64,000 nt of DNA, taken from the NCBI RefSeq assembly GCF_009389715.1, contig NC_052400.1, positions 19,809,674 through 19,873,673 of the forward strand. Direction: 5' to 3'. Position 1 is the stretch's first letter. Every line of letters starts with the position of its first letter. The notes beneath the pieces are model-generated. The model saw only the letters and a program-made list of their open reading frames with translations, did not search any database and was not told the origin of the DNA. The translations under genes and the position numbers were made by a program. This DNA is from Phoenix dactylifera. Lineage: Eukaryota; Streptophyta; Magnoliopsida; Arecales; Arecaceae. Of this stretch, positions 23,575 through 38,650 are shown piece after piece.

Positions 23575-24480
23575 ATGTGAGGTTGGATCCTATTAGAGGA
23601 ATACAGTTTTCCCCCAGTAATATAGGAACCCCACCTCCAAAAGGCCGCATAGCCACCGAGCTTGGACGACTGAGGTCGGCGTCTGACCTCTGAACGTCCG
23701 ACCTCAGAACGTCTGACCTCGAAACGTCCGACCTGGAGAATTCCCGACCCCAAAGGTCTGTCCTTGTCAACCACCTACTACGGCCGAACCCCTCCAAAGT
23801 CCGGCCGAGGGCCATATCCTGCCACTGCCCCAGCATTTATTGCGCATGACCTCTGCAAACCCCCAGTTTACTCAACAATTAATGCGACTCTCCGGCCTAC
23901 TCAACTATTAATGCGCACCTCCGGCTTACTCAACAATTAATACGCATGGCTCCTATTATCTACGGACCTACGGCTCTCCATGGCAAATCAGCTCAGCGGA
24001 GTCCAATCAACTGTGATAAGTCTCTGATCTCGGCCTCACCTCCGACATCAATGCAATGATTCATCCGATCGTTTGCCAGTCCAAGCAACATGCCGAGCCG
24101 TACGACGGCCTCGCCCCGTCACATCACAGGTAAACCGACCCCCCTATAAAAGGGAGCCCTTGCTTCTCAGAGGGGGGGACAAAAAACTCAAAAAATACCG
24201 TTCTCCTCTTTCTCCTTTGAACACAGATAGCCCCCTTCTGACTTAAGCATCGGAGGGCCGGCGCTGGAAAACCCGGCCACCGGCTTTTCTGCAGGCACCC
24301 CGACGGAGGACGCCGCCCATCGACGGACCGCCACTCTCCTGTGTCCACCGCCGCTCCCCCTCCTCGACCGACGATCGCCCCCGGGTCCAATTTCCAGCAA
24401 CAGATTGGCGCTAGAGGAAGGGCCGTGCCCCTTGCCGCAGACTACCCCCTAGGACTGGGAGGCGCCACAGGAACCTTCCC
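23575..24480 (+). mobile_element. Gypsy-type LTR with primer-binding-site region, fragment
   Basis: The segment has a TATA box (CCCTATAAAAGGGAGCC, about 24,142-24,158), a leader containing 'gacttaagcatcggaggg', and an LTR end near 24,400 followed at once by 'gattggcgctagaggaaggg'. This has the layout of an LTR plus primer-binding site of Tat/Athila-like Gypsy elements. Inside, around 23,670-23,735, a short 'aacgtccgacctc' motif recurs four times. No gag or pol sequence follows, so this is an old fragment. Confidence 0.6.
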
Positions 24481-24499
24481 GCTAGGGGGGCTATGTTGT

Positions 24500-24830
24500 G
24501 GGGGGGGTGCACCCGAATTTAGTCCCACATCGGCTAGTAGCGGAAAGGTTCTGTGCCTTAAATGGGGGGTGGAAATCCTTTCCTCTCGAGGGCCCTTTTG
24601 TGGGACAAAACCGTGAGGGCACCAGTCTCCCCCCGTCTGCGCTGGACGCACGGGCCGGAGCGCCCAAAGCGGACAATACCTCGGGAGGAACGCAGTCCTC
24701 TTTCTCTGCTAGCTTAATGTGGGCTAACTGTTGCGTGAGGCTCCGATCAAAGCGTCCGTCCCCGCAACAGATCCGATCTAAATTCGCGATACCCTCAAGA
24801 TCCAACCCCCACCAAAGATTTTGCCACGTG
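24500..24830. repeat. Repeat with TCCCACATCGG and AAAGCGGACAATA motifs
   Basis: The motifs 'tagtcccacatcggctag', 'gggacaaaaccgtgagggc' and 'cccaaagcggacaatacc' occur in order. I know this combination from short plant LTR/TRIM-like repeats. It ends just before the hydrolase promoter. Class uncertain. Confidence 0.4.
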
Positions 24831-25107
24831 GTGTAGGTATAATTTGTCCTAAACCCTTGTTAGTTTTCTACTAAAACCTACTTTACTCCACAAATTGCGG
24901 GTTTCAGCAATTTTGCCATCGTAAACGACAAAAATCCACGTGGCAGCTTGTGAACCCAGAAACACGTCCGGAAATTTCTTCCGCGTGGGAGCAGAAACGA
25001 CCCAACCCCTTCCCAGTTCCCACCCCCGCCCGCGGATACCGAATTAAATGCCCAGGTGAAGAAACGGCAGTTGCCTTTCATCTCTTCTTCCCCTCTCCAT
25101 TCCTTCC

Positions 25108-25115
25108 TATAATAA
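25108..25115 (+). promoter_or_regulatory. TATA-like box of the hydrolase gene
   Basis: TATAATAA lies 66-73 bp upstream of the ATG at 25,181, the only good TATA-like match in the short stretch between the repeats and the gene. A CACGTG G-box occurs near 24,823. Confidence 0.45.
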
Positions 25116-25180
25116 ACGGGCGTCCGCAGGGAGGGAGAGAAGAAAGGAAAGGCATCACCGACCCAAGCGAAAACTAAGAG

Positions 25181-28100
25181 ATGGAGAGGAGCGTCGCGGT
25201 TGAGGAGCTGACGTCCGGTGCGAGCGGCCGCATAATCCCGGTGTTTAGGAATATTCGCCGGTCTGTGCCATCGCCGAGGTCGGTTCTCCGGATATTTGTC
25301 TTCTTCCACGCGATATTTCTCTGGTTTCTCCTCGTCCTCCGCCGGAGCGGGCGGAGCCCGATCTGCTCCAAGGCGGCGGCGGCGTCCTCCCCGCTGGCCT
25401 CGCCGCGGCGGAAAGGGGGAGGACGGGGGCCGAGGAAGGGCTGGAGGGTGGCGAAGGCGGAGGAGGAGGATGTCCGGAGGCGGCGAGCGCTGGCGGAGGA
25501 GCTGTCGATGGTACACCCATCGGACGGGGGGGACGGTGGCTGCAGGTGCGAGACGTTTGTGCTCCTGGGGTCCAGGAGGAACGCCCTCTTCTGCCGGTCG
25601 TGGGTTCCGGCGGCCGGACGTATGAGGTGAGGTCATCTATCTACTGCTTGCCGTTTCTTTTGATCTTCGTGGATTTTGGTTATATTTTGGTCGGGGTTTG
25701 CTCCAGTTGGCAACAAATCGATAGATAAAGTCTGTTTCTAGTCTCAAATTTGGATTTTTAGGGCTTTCTCTTGATTGATTCGCTTCTTATCGGGTATTTT
25801 AGGTTTTCTTAGGTCGCTTTCTCGTATTAATAAAAATGATACCATTTTTTGGATATTCTGTGGAATACTCGATTGGAAAAGTTCTGTTCTTGCTTTCAAA
25901 ATGTTCTTTTTCATCTCGCGAATAATTGGACTGATTTGGGACATCTTACCTTGTAGAAAGCGCAAAATGAGGTACATAATTGTACATTCTTTGTTAACTT
26001 AATTCTTATTATCTAATACTATGAGATTTGGGTTAAGTGACTGCTGTAAGCGTTAGACCGTGCTTAAGCAGCCAGATAACAATTAGAAATTCGTGGTAGT
26101 TGCTTTACCTTCGGTTGACTAGGGAATTATTGTTTTGGTTAAACCTCCAGACAGCTGCCGGCGATAATATTGGTTGTGTGCTTTAGTGCATGATCTCAAT
26201 TTTTCTTGGAATATGGTGTACACATTGTTTTTGGTAAAGTCAAAGTAACACAATCAGAACTTCTCACGTGGTTCCACTGCAAGAAGCTCTGGAGATCTTT
26301 TCAAACTGTGTTTTGCCCTGTTGCTCATTTCTAAGTGCCCCCACAATGAGCAAATTGTTTTGCTAGAATATATTCCGCAAGTATTCATTAAAAAAAAAAA
26401 GAATATATTCCGCAAGTATTTGATATTTTCTCACCTACACAACACTGAGATGTATAGCCCCTGAGGCTTCAAAGGACAACTGACTAATTGGACTCTGTTA
26501 CGAAGCCAGTATGCATAAATGGCTTGCAGCTAGCCAGTTAGAGGCTGAAAGATAAAACCTATTCTTTGTTAAATCAAGCATGGTTTATTAGGTTTAGATC
26601 GCTTAGAGTTCAGTACACCAGAACACCATCTTCCTGTAGTGAAAATAAAATAGCTTCCCCTTTAATACTCTTTCTAAAAGCTCTAATACATTATCTTGTT
26701 TAGTAACAGCATCTTTGGTGCTTTATTCCCTATTAAAGGAAGATGACAAATATATGTCTCAAATTGCTTCAGTTATGCCTTTAGCTTTTAATTTATCTTC
26801 TAATTCAAGGCATACAATGGGTTTTGTTTTGTAATATGTGTAAGATATTGTATGTTAAAGTTTTCCCGTGTTGTGTTTTGTAGGGGTATTTTGGTGATTA
26901 TACATGGGCTCAATGAGCACAGGTAAGGAGTTATTATCGAAATTTTTCTATCTTTATGGTTTCAGATCTCCTATCTTTGCAGTTGCATCCTGCATGATCC
27001 CTCCATGCATTTTGTCTCAGATTGGATGGCTGCCGGTGGCAGGCTCTATGCTTATGATTTATTGGATGTTGGAATCATCACTTTCTAAGTCATAAGCCGG
27101 AGCATGGCACCGTCCAATCTGTCTGATGGTTTTGTTTTGCATGGATCATCACTTTGTTTGATTCTTTTGGCTGGATTTCTGCCAGTCCAATCCAATAGTG
27201 AAAGATGCTTATACCAAAAGTGCACTGGTATAATGTTTAATTATTTAGAATTTTATCTGATTGCTTCCTGGTTTATATTTTCAGTGGCAGATATGCACAC
27301 TTTGCTAAGCAGCTAACATCATGCAATTTTGGAGTCTATGCAATGGATTGGATAGGTGGGTTATTTTGAATGGCTATTTTCAATCATTTATCTGTTTTAC
27401 ACCTGAAGAGTTGCACGTTCATGCTGGTTTCTGTAAGTTAATTAGTTGTCTGTGTGCCTGTGGTAAAGTGGATCCATATAGTGTTGGATGGGAAGTGTAT
27501 ATACACTGCCAGTTTTTGAAATATGGCGCCCATGATATTTGGTGAAAATTATTGCATTGCATCAATTTCTGAGCCACATCAAATTTGCTACTTTGTTCTC
27601 CCTCTTTTTGTGTCTATCAAAATCTACCATTTTTCACTGTCTAATCGTAAGGATTTGATCATAAAATTCTTAGTATGAGAAAAATGGCGAACCAGAATTT
27701 CTATTACATACTTGGTTGATTTCTTTTACTGCATATATGCCCTAGTAATGTTAAAAACCATGTTGGCCTAAAGTATTTTACCAGTATCAGAAAGTAGGTC
27801 GTCATATGCTCATGCACATATATTAGAAAAGCTGGCAGGTTGTATTAGGTAATTCATTCCATTTTTTTCACCTTAAGCTAGTTACATCTTGGCTTCCATT
27901 TAGTGTCTGATTCTGTACCAACTGTTGATTATTGTGCTAAAGTCAGGTAGATATCCTCGTTTTTCTTATAAAAAACTTAGCACATCAAGAAACATGAAGG
28001 GGAGTTAAAAGTAACAAGTATCTTCTGATCTTTGACAGGCCATGGTGGCAGTGATGGATTGCATGGATATGTGCCTTCATTAGACTATGTTGTTGAGGAC

Positions 28101-29974
28101 ACTGTAAGTTACTTGATTGAAGACAATGATAACATGCATGTTTTCTTAAATAGTATGATACTTATTGTCTATCGATATTTGCAGGGAATTTTTGTGGAGA
28201 AAATTAAATCAGAAAATCCTGGAGTACCTTGTTTTCTTTTTGGGCACTCAACTGGTGGGGCTGTGGTTTTAAAGGTAATGCAACAAGATATCATCATGAT
28301 TTAGAGTTGGATTATTACACTTCCTATCTGTTATTAGCCTTTAATAAGTATTGGATTTAACAGGCAGCTTCATGTCCTTGTATTGAGGCCATGTTAGAAG
28401 GGATTATTCTGACATCTCCAGCACTGCGTGTCAAGCCAACGCATCCAATAGTTGGGGTAATTTACTCTCAAACTCTCTTGCGAACTGCACATAATTCATT
28501 CCATATATGCATCTATTCATATGCATGTTTTTTGTAGTACATATTACTGACATATTCATGCACATGTAGTTTGCAAGAATGGCTCCCTGGAATTTTTGTT
28601 TTAATTACTTTAAAAGAAAACCAATAAAGAAAAGACAAATATGTGCATATGCTCTGCAATATGTAATTTTACTTTTGTTGTCGTGGCTGCTCCTGTGATG
28701 TCTAGGATTTACAATAGTCTTACCTGACATGGAAACATGTTTTTATGACATTGGAGTGACATACTGATGTGTTGGTAGAAGGTTGCTTGTTAACTCTATT
28801 TCGTTGAAGGTCTCTTTATGGTCGGTCTTCACACTGTCTGTATAATCAAGTGGGGTAGCTAACAATCCATGCCAATTCAGAGTTTAGAGATTGAGCACGA
28901 TACAGCTCCATGGCTCCTAAAATTTACCTCAAGGATCTACTTCATTCACAGAACTGTTTACTGATGCCCAAATTTTTTGGCTCGTCAGGGTTTGACTGGA
29001 AGTACGCCTTATGAATCCACACCATTCAATATCTCGGTCCATCAGGAGTTCTTTTGACAGCTGTTTGTTTTGGCCAGACTATGATCCTACAATGTCCTTA
29101 AACAGTTTATGTAGATGGTGCCAAGTTTTTGAATAGTATGGCTAGTAACGTACACTTCATTTGATAATAGTTTTAATGACTCTGCATCTGCTTGTGATAT
29201 TTCAGAAGCTGGAGCATAAGACTTGATGCTCAAACTAGTTGACATGCAACTAGTAGTTAGGCATGCAGTGTACTGGTAGTTGTTGAGGAGTGTCTGGAAA
29301 AAAATCATACCATGATTATTTGAGATAATGGCATCCCTTTTCATGACAGTAGCAGTCTATATGTATGGTATATATGAAGTCTAATTTTGCTTCACTAGTT
29401 ATTGGCTGGGCATGATGCGAGCAGGCTGAACAAACTGTGTTTTTGTGTGACTGTAGATAACAAATTTAAGTATCAATCATTTGATCTGCTCCGTTCAAAA
29501 TTACTTGATTGATGAATTTTACTCGAGTACCACCAAGTGAATACTTGCTTCTCTTTCCATTTGTTGCAGGCTGTGGCTCCAATTGTTTCACTTTTGCTCC
29601 CCAAGTACCAATTCAAAGGCGCTAACAAAAGGGGCATTCCAGTGTCCAGGGACCCTGCTGCTATGTTAGCCAAGTACTCCGACCCTTTGGTCTACACTGG
29701 GCCAATTAGGGTTCGGACAGGCCATGAGATCCTACGGATATCTTCCTATCTGTTGCAGAACCTCAAATCAGTTACTATTCCTTTCTTGGTGCTACATGGA
29801 ACAGCGGATAGGGTCACTGATCCTTTGGCTTCACAGGATCTATACAATGAGGCTGCCTCGGTATTCAAAGATATAAAACTCTACGAGGGCTTCTTACACG
29901 ACCTCCTCTTTGAACCTGAACGTGATGAAATAGGTGCAGACATCATTGACTGGATGAAGAAGAGATTACAGTAA
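25181..29974 (+). CDS. Monoacylglycerol-lipase-like alpha/beta hydrolase
   Basis: Seven coding exons join in phase to 402 residues: 25,181-25,626; 26,884-26,922; 27,285-27,355; 28,039-28,103; 28,185-28,274; 28,364-28,456; 29,570-29,974. All six introns are GT-AG. The N-terminus has a hydrophobic segment (about 35-53, VLRIFVFFHAIFLWFLLVL) fitting a membrane anchor or plastid signal, then a Gly/Arg/Ala-rich linker. The hydrolase domain starts near 136 (ALFCRSWVP). It has the oxyanion HGLNEHSGRY, the nucleophile elbow GHSTGG (Ser229), the acid in HGTADRVTD (Asp348) and the histidine in GFLHDLLFEPERDE (His378). This is the plant MAGL/caffeoylshikimate-esterase-like family (Hydrolase_4), of the type with an N-terminal extension. 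It should hydrolyse monoacylglycerol-type or other small esters; the substrate cannot be told from sequence. The promoter is squeezed against LTR-derived repeats. Confidence 0.93.
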
Positions 29975-34227
<4,253 letters not shown>

Positions 34228-34728
34228 TCATTCAGTAGGAGCAACAGCGGGAGGAGCTATGAGGGCTTCTTCCACTCTCCTCGCCATGCCTTCCAAACCA
34301 GTCTGCAGATAAGCAATCAGGCTCTCCTGGGTCCAGCCCTCCACCGGTTCCGACTCGAAGGACCACTCGAGCTTGCATCCAGCCTCTCCCTCCTCCGCGA
34401 GAACCTTGAACGTTGCCATGTACCGGCCGAACCCGATGTTGCTGCCGGTGACCTCGTAGCAGTAGCTACGTGCCACTGGATCGAAACCTAGTAGTTCCTC
34501 CTTAGACCACCTCACGAGCTTCCCGCCGTCGCTCGGCGCGGCAGCGCAGTACCTGACGCAGCCCGGCTGGCCTTCCACGCCGGCCACCTTCTCACACACA
34601 TCGATGGCGGGGAGCCACAAGTGAAGGCTGCAAAAGTTGGAGAGGAGGGACCAGGCTTCATCCGCCTTTGTGTTTGGGACATTGATGGAGGCTTTGCCTT
34701 CCCACTTCTCCGATTGGTTTTGCTCCAT
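34228..34728 (-). CDS. Lachrymatory-factor-synthase-like protein (Bet v 1/START-like fold)
   Basis: Single exon, 166 residues. The family (polyketide cyclase 2/PYR-like, Bet v 1 superfamily) includes onion lachrymatory-factor synthase and many uncharacterised plant homologues that bind small hydrophobic ligands in the cytosol. Visible landmarks are WEGKASINVPNTKADEAWSL at the start, CSLHLWLPAIDVCEKVAGVE, GQPGCVRYCA, WSKEELLGFDPVARSYCYEV, then GSNIGFGRYMATFKVL and a C-terminal helix LIAYLQTGLEGMARRVEEAL. Length is normal for the family. I chose the ATG at 34,728 (MEQNQSEKW): the frame is open 33 codons further up, but that part lacks family similarity. No intron, frameshift or internal stop. 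Only Allium enzymes are known to make lachrymatory factor; here the substrate is unknown. Confidence 0.9.
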   Translation of the reverse strand: MEQNQSEKWEGKASINVPNTKADEAWSLLSNFCSLHLWLPAIDVCEKVAGVEGQPGCVRYCAAAPSDGGKLVRWSKEELLGFDPVARSYCYEVTGSNIGFGRYMATFKVLAEEGEAGCKLEWSFESEPVEGWTQESLIAYLQTGLEGMARRVEEALIAPPAVAPTE

Positions 34729-34828
34729 GGTGAAGGTAGTGAGGGTGGGGTGCCCAATCCGATGCTCTCCTCTTGTAGAGAGGGGAAAAGGGTAACCTAA
34801 TGAATGGGTGGGAATCTTTTTTAGCAAA

Positions 34829-35519
34829 GTGTAAATAATTCCAGGCCGCGCTAATAATAGTTGAGGACGACCGCCATAAAGAAACGAGGATATATTAAAA
34901 AAAAACTATGAAACTGTGTTTCCGCATGCGGCCCAGCGACCCAAAGCACACGTTTTATAGGAAGCTTATCATTTTATTTAAATTGGAGAACATGGCAACG
35001 TTATCTCTGGGACCGCGTCAAGCTTTTGGAAAGCATTAATAGATAGCGTGGCCTGCCAGAGCCGGACAGCAAATCGGTTTGACTGACGTTACTAAAGAAA
35101 ATCTGGCTTAATTCGGACTATGTGAGTCCTAAATCATAATACTTGTTTCAAAAAACAAGGCAAAAGATGACAGAAAATTAAAGCAGGAGGATGAAAAGAG
35201 ATGGTAGGGAGCACATAAAATGGGCCTTTACAACCCATGCTTAAGAGTGACAAAATGATACAACATTAGCTCAACTAATACAACCTAATTATTTTTTCTC
35301 ACTACTGAGTCCACTTCCATATTTACTGAACTGTACTCAGGTTGTTTTTTTTTTTTTTTTTTTTTGCTTTTAGAAACCACTACAGAGCTAGGTAATTTAC
35401 ATTATTATCAGATGATACAACAGCATTGCCCAGTTTAGAACAGGTTTGATTATTGGGATTTGGTTCGATCTTCATGTCTGTTACTAGTAGTTTGGGCCTG
35501 CCTCTGAAACAGTCTCTCC
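34829..35519. other. Intergenic stretch, nothing recognised
   Basis: This is the upstream region of the LFS-like gene and beyond. It contains a T-run at about 35,346-35,366. No clear TATA box was found for the LFS-like gene. Confidence 0.5.
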
Positions 35520-37830
35520 TCGAGAATCAACTGATTGACTTTTTGCGGTCTCTGGGCTGTTTGTTCTGCTTATTATTGTGGGAAAAAGTTGCAGCTTCAT
35601 CATTGGATGTTGATTGAGTTACTGTTAGTTCAGCTGAACCATGGCCATTTTGTTCATCCCCAGTGACATCGGCTGTTTGAGACTTGCTGCATGCCTTCAC
35701 ATCAGCAGGCTCATTGTTACCTGTCCTGCCTATATTATGTTCTTGAGATTCAACAAGTGCCTCACCATTAGGAGTCACAATGCTTGGGGTCTATGACCTT
35801 TTCTGCTCATTGCTATTGGATTAATTTGCAGCTTCATTATTGGAGGTTGTTTCACTCTTTGTTTCTTTGGCAGAATCATCGCCATTATCTTTGGCCTCAT
35901 TAAGATTGCCTATTTGGGATTCACCTGCATCCACATTAGCTGCCTCACTGTTTCCTGGCTTGGCCACATTTTTGTCTTCAGAAGCAAGTGATAAATTTGC
36001 AAGTTTGTCTGTAGACTTCGAATTCACTATTTTTTTATTCATGGGCATCATCAGCAATTACTCAAGCATTCGAAGCATTAACTCCACAGGCTTCAACTTC
36101 TACATTCTTTTGCTCGGAAGCAACAGATGACTTGGGAAGTTCACCATTAGATCCTGTATCAATTCTTGCATCTCCAGAAGAATTAGTAGCCATATTTTCA
36201 GCATCACGAATGCTGTCAACCTAGGATTCAACTGCTTCTATTTTAGGAGCCTCACTATTTCAATTGCTATCTTCAAAAGAATTAGATGAGTTAGTAATCT
36301 GAGCCTCAGATCTTGAGTCGCTTTGCTCTGTTTTTTTCAGCATCAGTATTGTCTCCTTGGGATTCAACAGTTTTCCTTTCGGGAGCCTCATTGCTGGTTG
36401 ACAGTGCATCATTTTCTTCCTCTCTTTTTTTTTCTTTTTTTGCTACAGCGCATGACCCGTATACTTCTAGTATGGATACATCCAAAAAAGTCAAAAAATA
36501 GCAAGTCTTAGAGTGCTCTAAGCAACACCCTTTTTTCAACCCACAGGGCCTCCCAAATGATTAGCCATGTACGAGGCCACCCAATCCATGGACCCATTAG
36601 CCTCTCTATAAATATATTCGGTTTGGCAAGCAACATCGCTACTAACTATAGTCCGAATATCTCGGAGTAGGGGATGGCACCCACCCACACCACCGACGCT
36701 CCCTGGATCTAGCCGATCACTGTGGCCGAGTCATCCTCAAGCAGAACTACTCTGGCCCGCAGAACATGCTGTGTATAACTTAGACCAGCCTACGCCGCCC
36801 TCAGTGCTGCTTCCGGAATAAAAGTGTTGAAGATCTGGCACCTGCCAGCAGCAACCACTCTAGAGTCCGAGCCTCTGATGATGAAGCTTGCACCACCCCT
36901 ACTACTACCATCAAGCATGCATCCATTGAAGTTGATCTAGGTGCATCATTTTCTTCACTAGGAAGGGAGAGACTGGAATGCTCTGTCTGATCTCACATCA
37001 GTATTGGCATGTCCAACCTTGTTTCTGCCACTAATTTCAGCATCTGAATCAATCCTACCTTCAGATTCTGATTCCGCCCTTTTACAGAATTATCATATTC
37101 ATTGACACATCTGCGTTGTTTGGATCACCGTTAAGAGAGGAATTGGATGATCCTTCTGCTTCAGGCATTACTTTATCACTGAATTCAACACCCGTTTCAA
37201 GATGCTCCCTGTTCGGTGCTGCATTTTCACTAGTTTTGGTTTGACTAGTGGAATTTGAAAAGCTCTCCTTATCTGAACTTGTTCCTTCACCACTATCACT
37301 GGTTGCCCCGCTAAGGAAGAAGTTTTCAACGACATGATCATCTTTTGCAAACATGTTTTCTTCAAGGGAGACATCTCTTACATCTCCATTTCCATTTTGA
37401 TCAAAAGAATTATCAGTATCCTTTTGACTCAGCCTTATAATTTCCTCTCTGTCTTCACCTGTACCATCACCAGCACCTGTTTCCACCATTAATTAGAAAA
37501 TCAGCGTTGTTATCTTCGCTGACTTGTTGCTCCTGTTGACTTTGTGTTGTCCTGGTATTTATGATGTCTTCTCGACATTGCTCATGTTCTTTGTCAGGAG
37601 CTGCTGCTTCTTCCTTCTCATCAGTGTGCTGATTGAAAGCATCATCTTGACTCCTCCAGCTTCTTTTGTTTCAGATATTTCCTCGAAGTTTTCTGCATGG
37701 TTGTCCATGAAAATCACATTCTCAGACCCCGTTTTCAGGAATAATTCTGTTTTCAGGTACAATTCTGTTTACGACAATAGCTTGCAAAGACTGACTTTGA
37801 TGGTCATTTGATATGAAAAGTAATAATAAC
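35520..37830 (-). pseudogene. Decayed acidic, repetitive coding region
   Basis: On the minus strand several open pieces encode Asn/Ser/Glu/Asp-rich protein with a loosely repeated phrase: SNEAPERKTVESQGDNTDAE, NSEAANVDAGESQIGNLNEA, NNEPADVKACSKSQT, TSNDEAATFSHNN. Upstream pieces include GDREEIIRLSQKD-like text and SDSGEGTSSDKESFSNSTSQ. Stops and frameshifts separate the pieces (for example ETKEAGGVK at about 37,665 continues in another frame), so the region is unlikely to make one protein. A 521-bp LINE interrupts it. I do not recognise the family; composition alone suggests an intrinsically disordered protein. It could instead be badly predicted exons of a living gene. Confidence 0.5.
36420..36940 (-). 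mobile_element. 5'-truncated LINE (L1-type, RNase H end)
   Basis: It is flanked by a perfect 16-bp duplication GTGCATCATTTTCTTC (36,404-36,419 and 36,941-36,956). On the minus strand it encodes an RNase H-like stretch (INFNGCMLDGSSRGGASFII, then RGSDSRVVAAG, then LLEDDSATVIG) with stops. It ends in a 3' leader 'gatgtatccatactag' and an A-rich tail at 36,420-36,445. Only the last 0.5 kb of the element was inserted, the usual result of target-primed reverse transcription. Confidence 0.9.
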
Positions 37831-38109
37831 CTCATAAACCATTTCACCAAACTTATCTTGTCAGCCTTGATGCATCCAATATATTTATTCTACTATTAAA
37901 AGCAAGCTTCCCTAATTATCATTGTTTGTGAGGTTCCACTTCTTTCAACTCGACTTTTCCAATTTCTGAAAACGCCCTTCAAAAACTAGGTTTACATCAA
38001 CGCTCCTCCTTTCTTCAAATTTCTCTCACTCATGAGTCCAAATACTTGCAACTCCACCCAAACCAATCATTAAAGCTTGAATGCTCAAAGAAAAGATTTC
38101 TAAAAAATT

Positions 38110-38508
38110 ATTCAACTGAAAAGATTATATTAATTCTATATAAGTATCTAAGATCTATTTAACCAATAATCGATGTGGGACTAAATACATATCCGCATGG
38201 ATCCTCACATACTCTTCTATTTAATCCTTGATGTCCTTGTCCGACGAAGGGTCCAAATTAATTCAAATCTAATCATAAGCACCACAATCAGCCTGTGGTC
38301 AGCCTCAATAAGCCTGTGTTGCAGTATCTCCTAATCCATATGGGCTATGGGCTGGGTCAACTCTGATACCATTTGTCCCAACCTAGGGTCTCACCTAAAT
38401 GGCTAGCCGAAAAATATTATTTGGTTCTTTAATCCTGTATAAGTATCTAAGATTTATCCTGCAAATAACCAATATGAGACTAAACATATGCCCGTGCAGG
38501 TTTTCACA
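38110..38508 (-). mobile_element. TRIM element, one end incomplete
   Basis: The right LTR is 38,374-38,508 (TGTCCCAACC...TTTTCACA). The left LTR is partly recognisable and ends at 38,209 (GGATCCTCACA). Between them is a short non-coding interior with a minus-strand primer-binding site, the inverse of 'tctgataccattt' next to the right LTR, fitting tRNA-Met. No coding capacity. Same family as 51,366-51,807. Confidence 0.75.
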
Positions 38509-38604
38509 AATGGAATAATGCCTACATTTTTTAAAAAATCCCGAATTAAAAACAAGGTCCAACGTGTTCTAGCTCATCAAGAACAAGAACAATTCTTTTT
38601 CATT

Positions 38605-38650
38605 AAAACGAAAAAACGAGGTGCTCTACCTAACTGAGCTATAGCCCTTG
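38605..38650 (-). other. Plastid trnV-UAC 5' exon fragment in nuclear DNA
   Basis: The minus strand reads 'agggctatagctcagttagg' followed by 'tagagcacctcgttt', the 5' exon of plastid tRNA-Val(UAC) up to about the point where its group II intron interrupts it. The rest of the tRNA is missing, so it is a plastid-derived insertion and not a tRNA gene. Flanking DNA to about 38,770 could be plastid spacer, which I could not confirm. Confidence 0.65.

Noticed and set aside
24124-24836. Several GC-rich open frames in the LTR and adjacent repeat
   Set aside because: They overlap in many frames and have no protein family; explained by LTR leader and repeat sequence.
25245-25625. Alternative frames over hydrolase exon 1
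   Set aside because: The chosen frame joins all later exons in phase into a complete hydrolase; the others are GC-rich shadows.
27104-27545. Separate small genes in the hydrolase introns
   Set aside because: These frames overlap proper GT-AG introns and partly read exon 3; no family similarity.
38605-38650. A tRNA-Val gene
   Set aside because: Only the 5' half is present; it matches the exon of an intron-split plastid tRNA.
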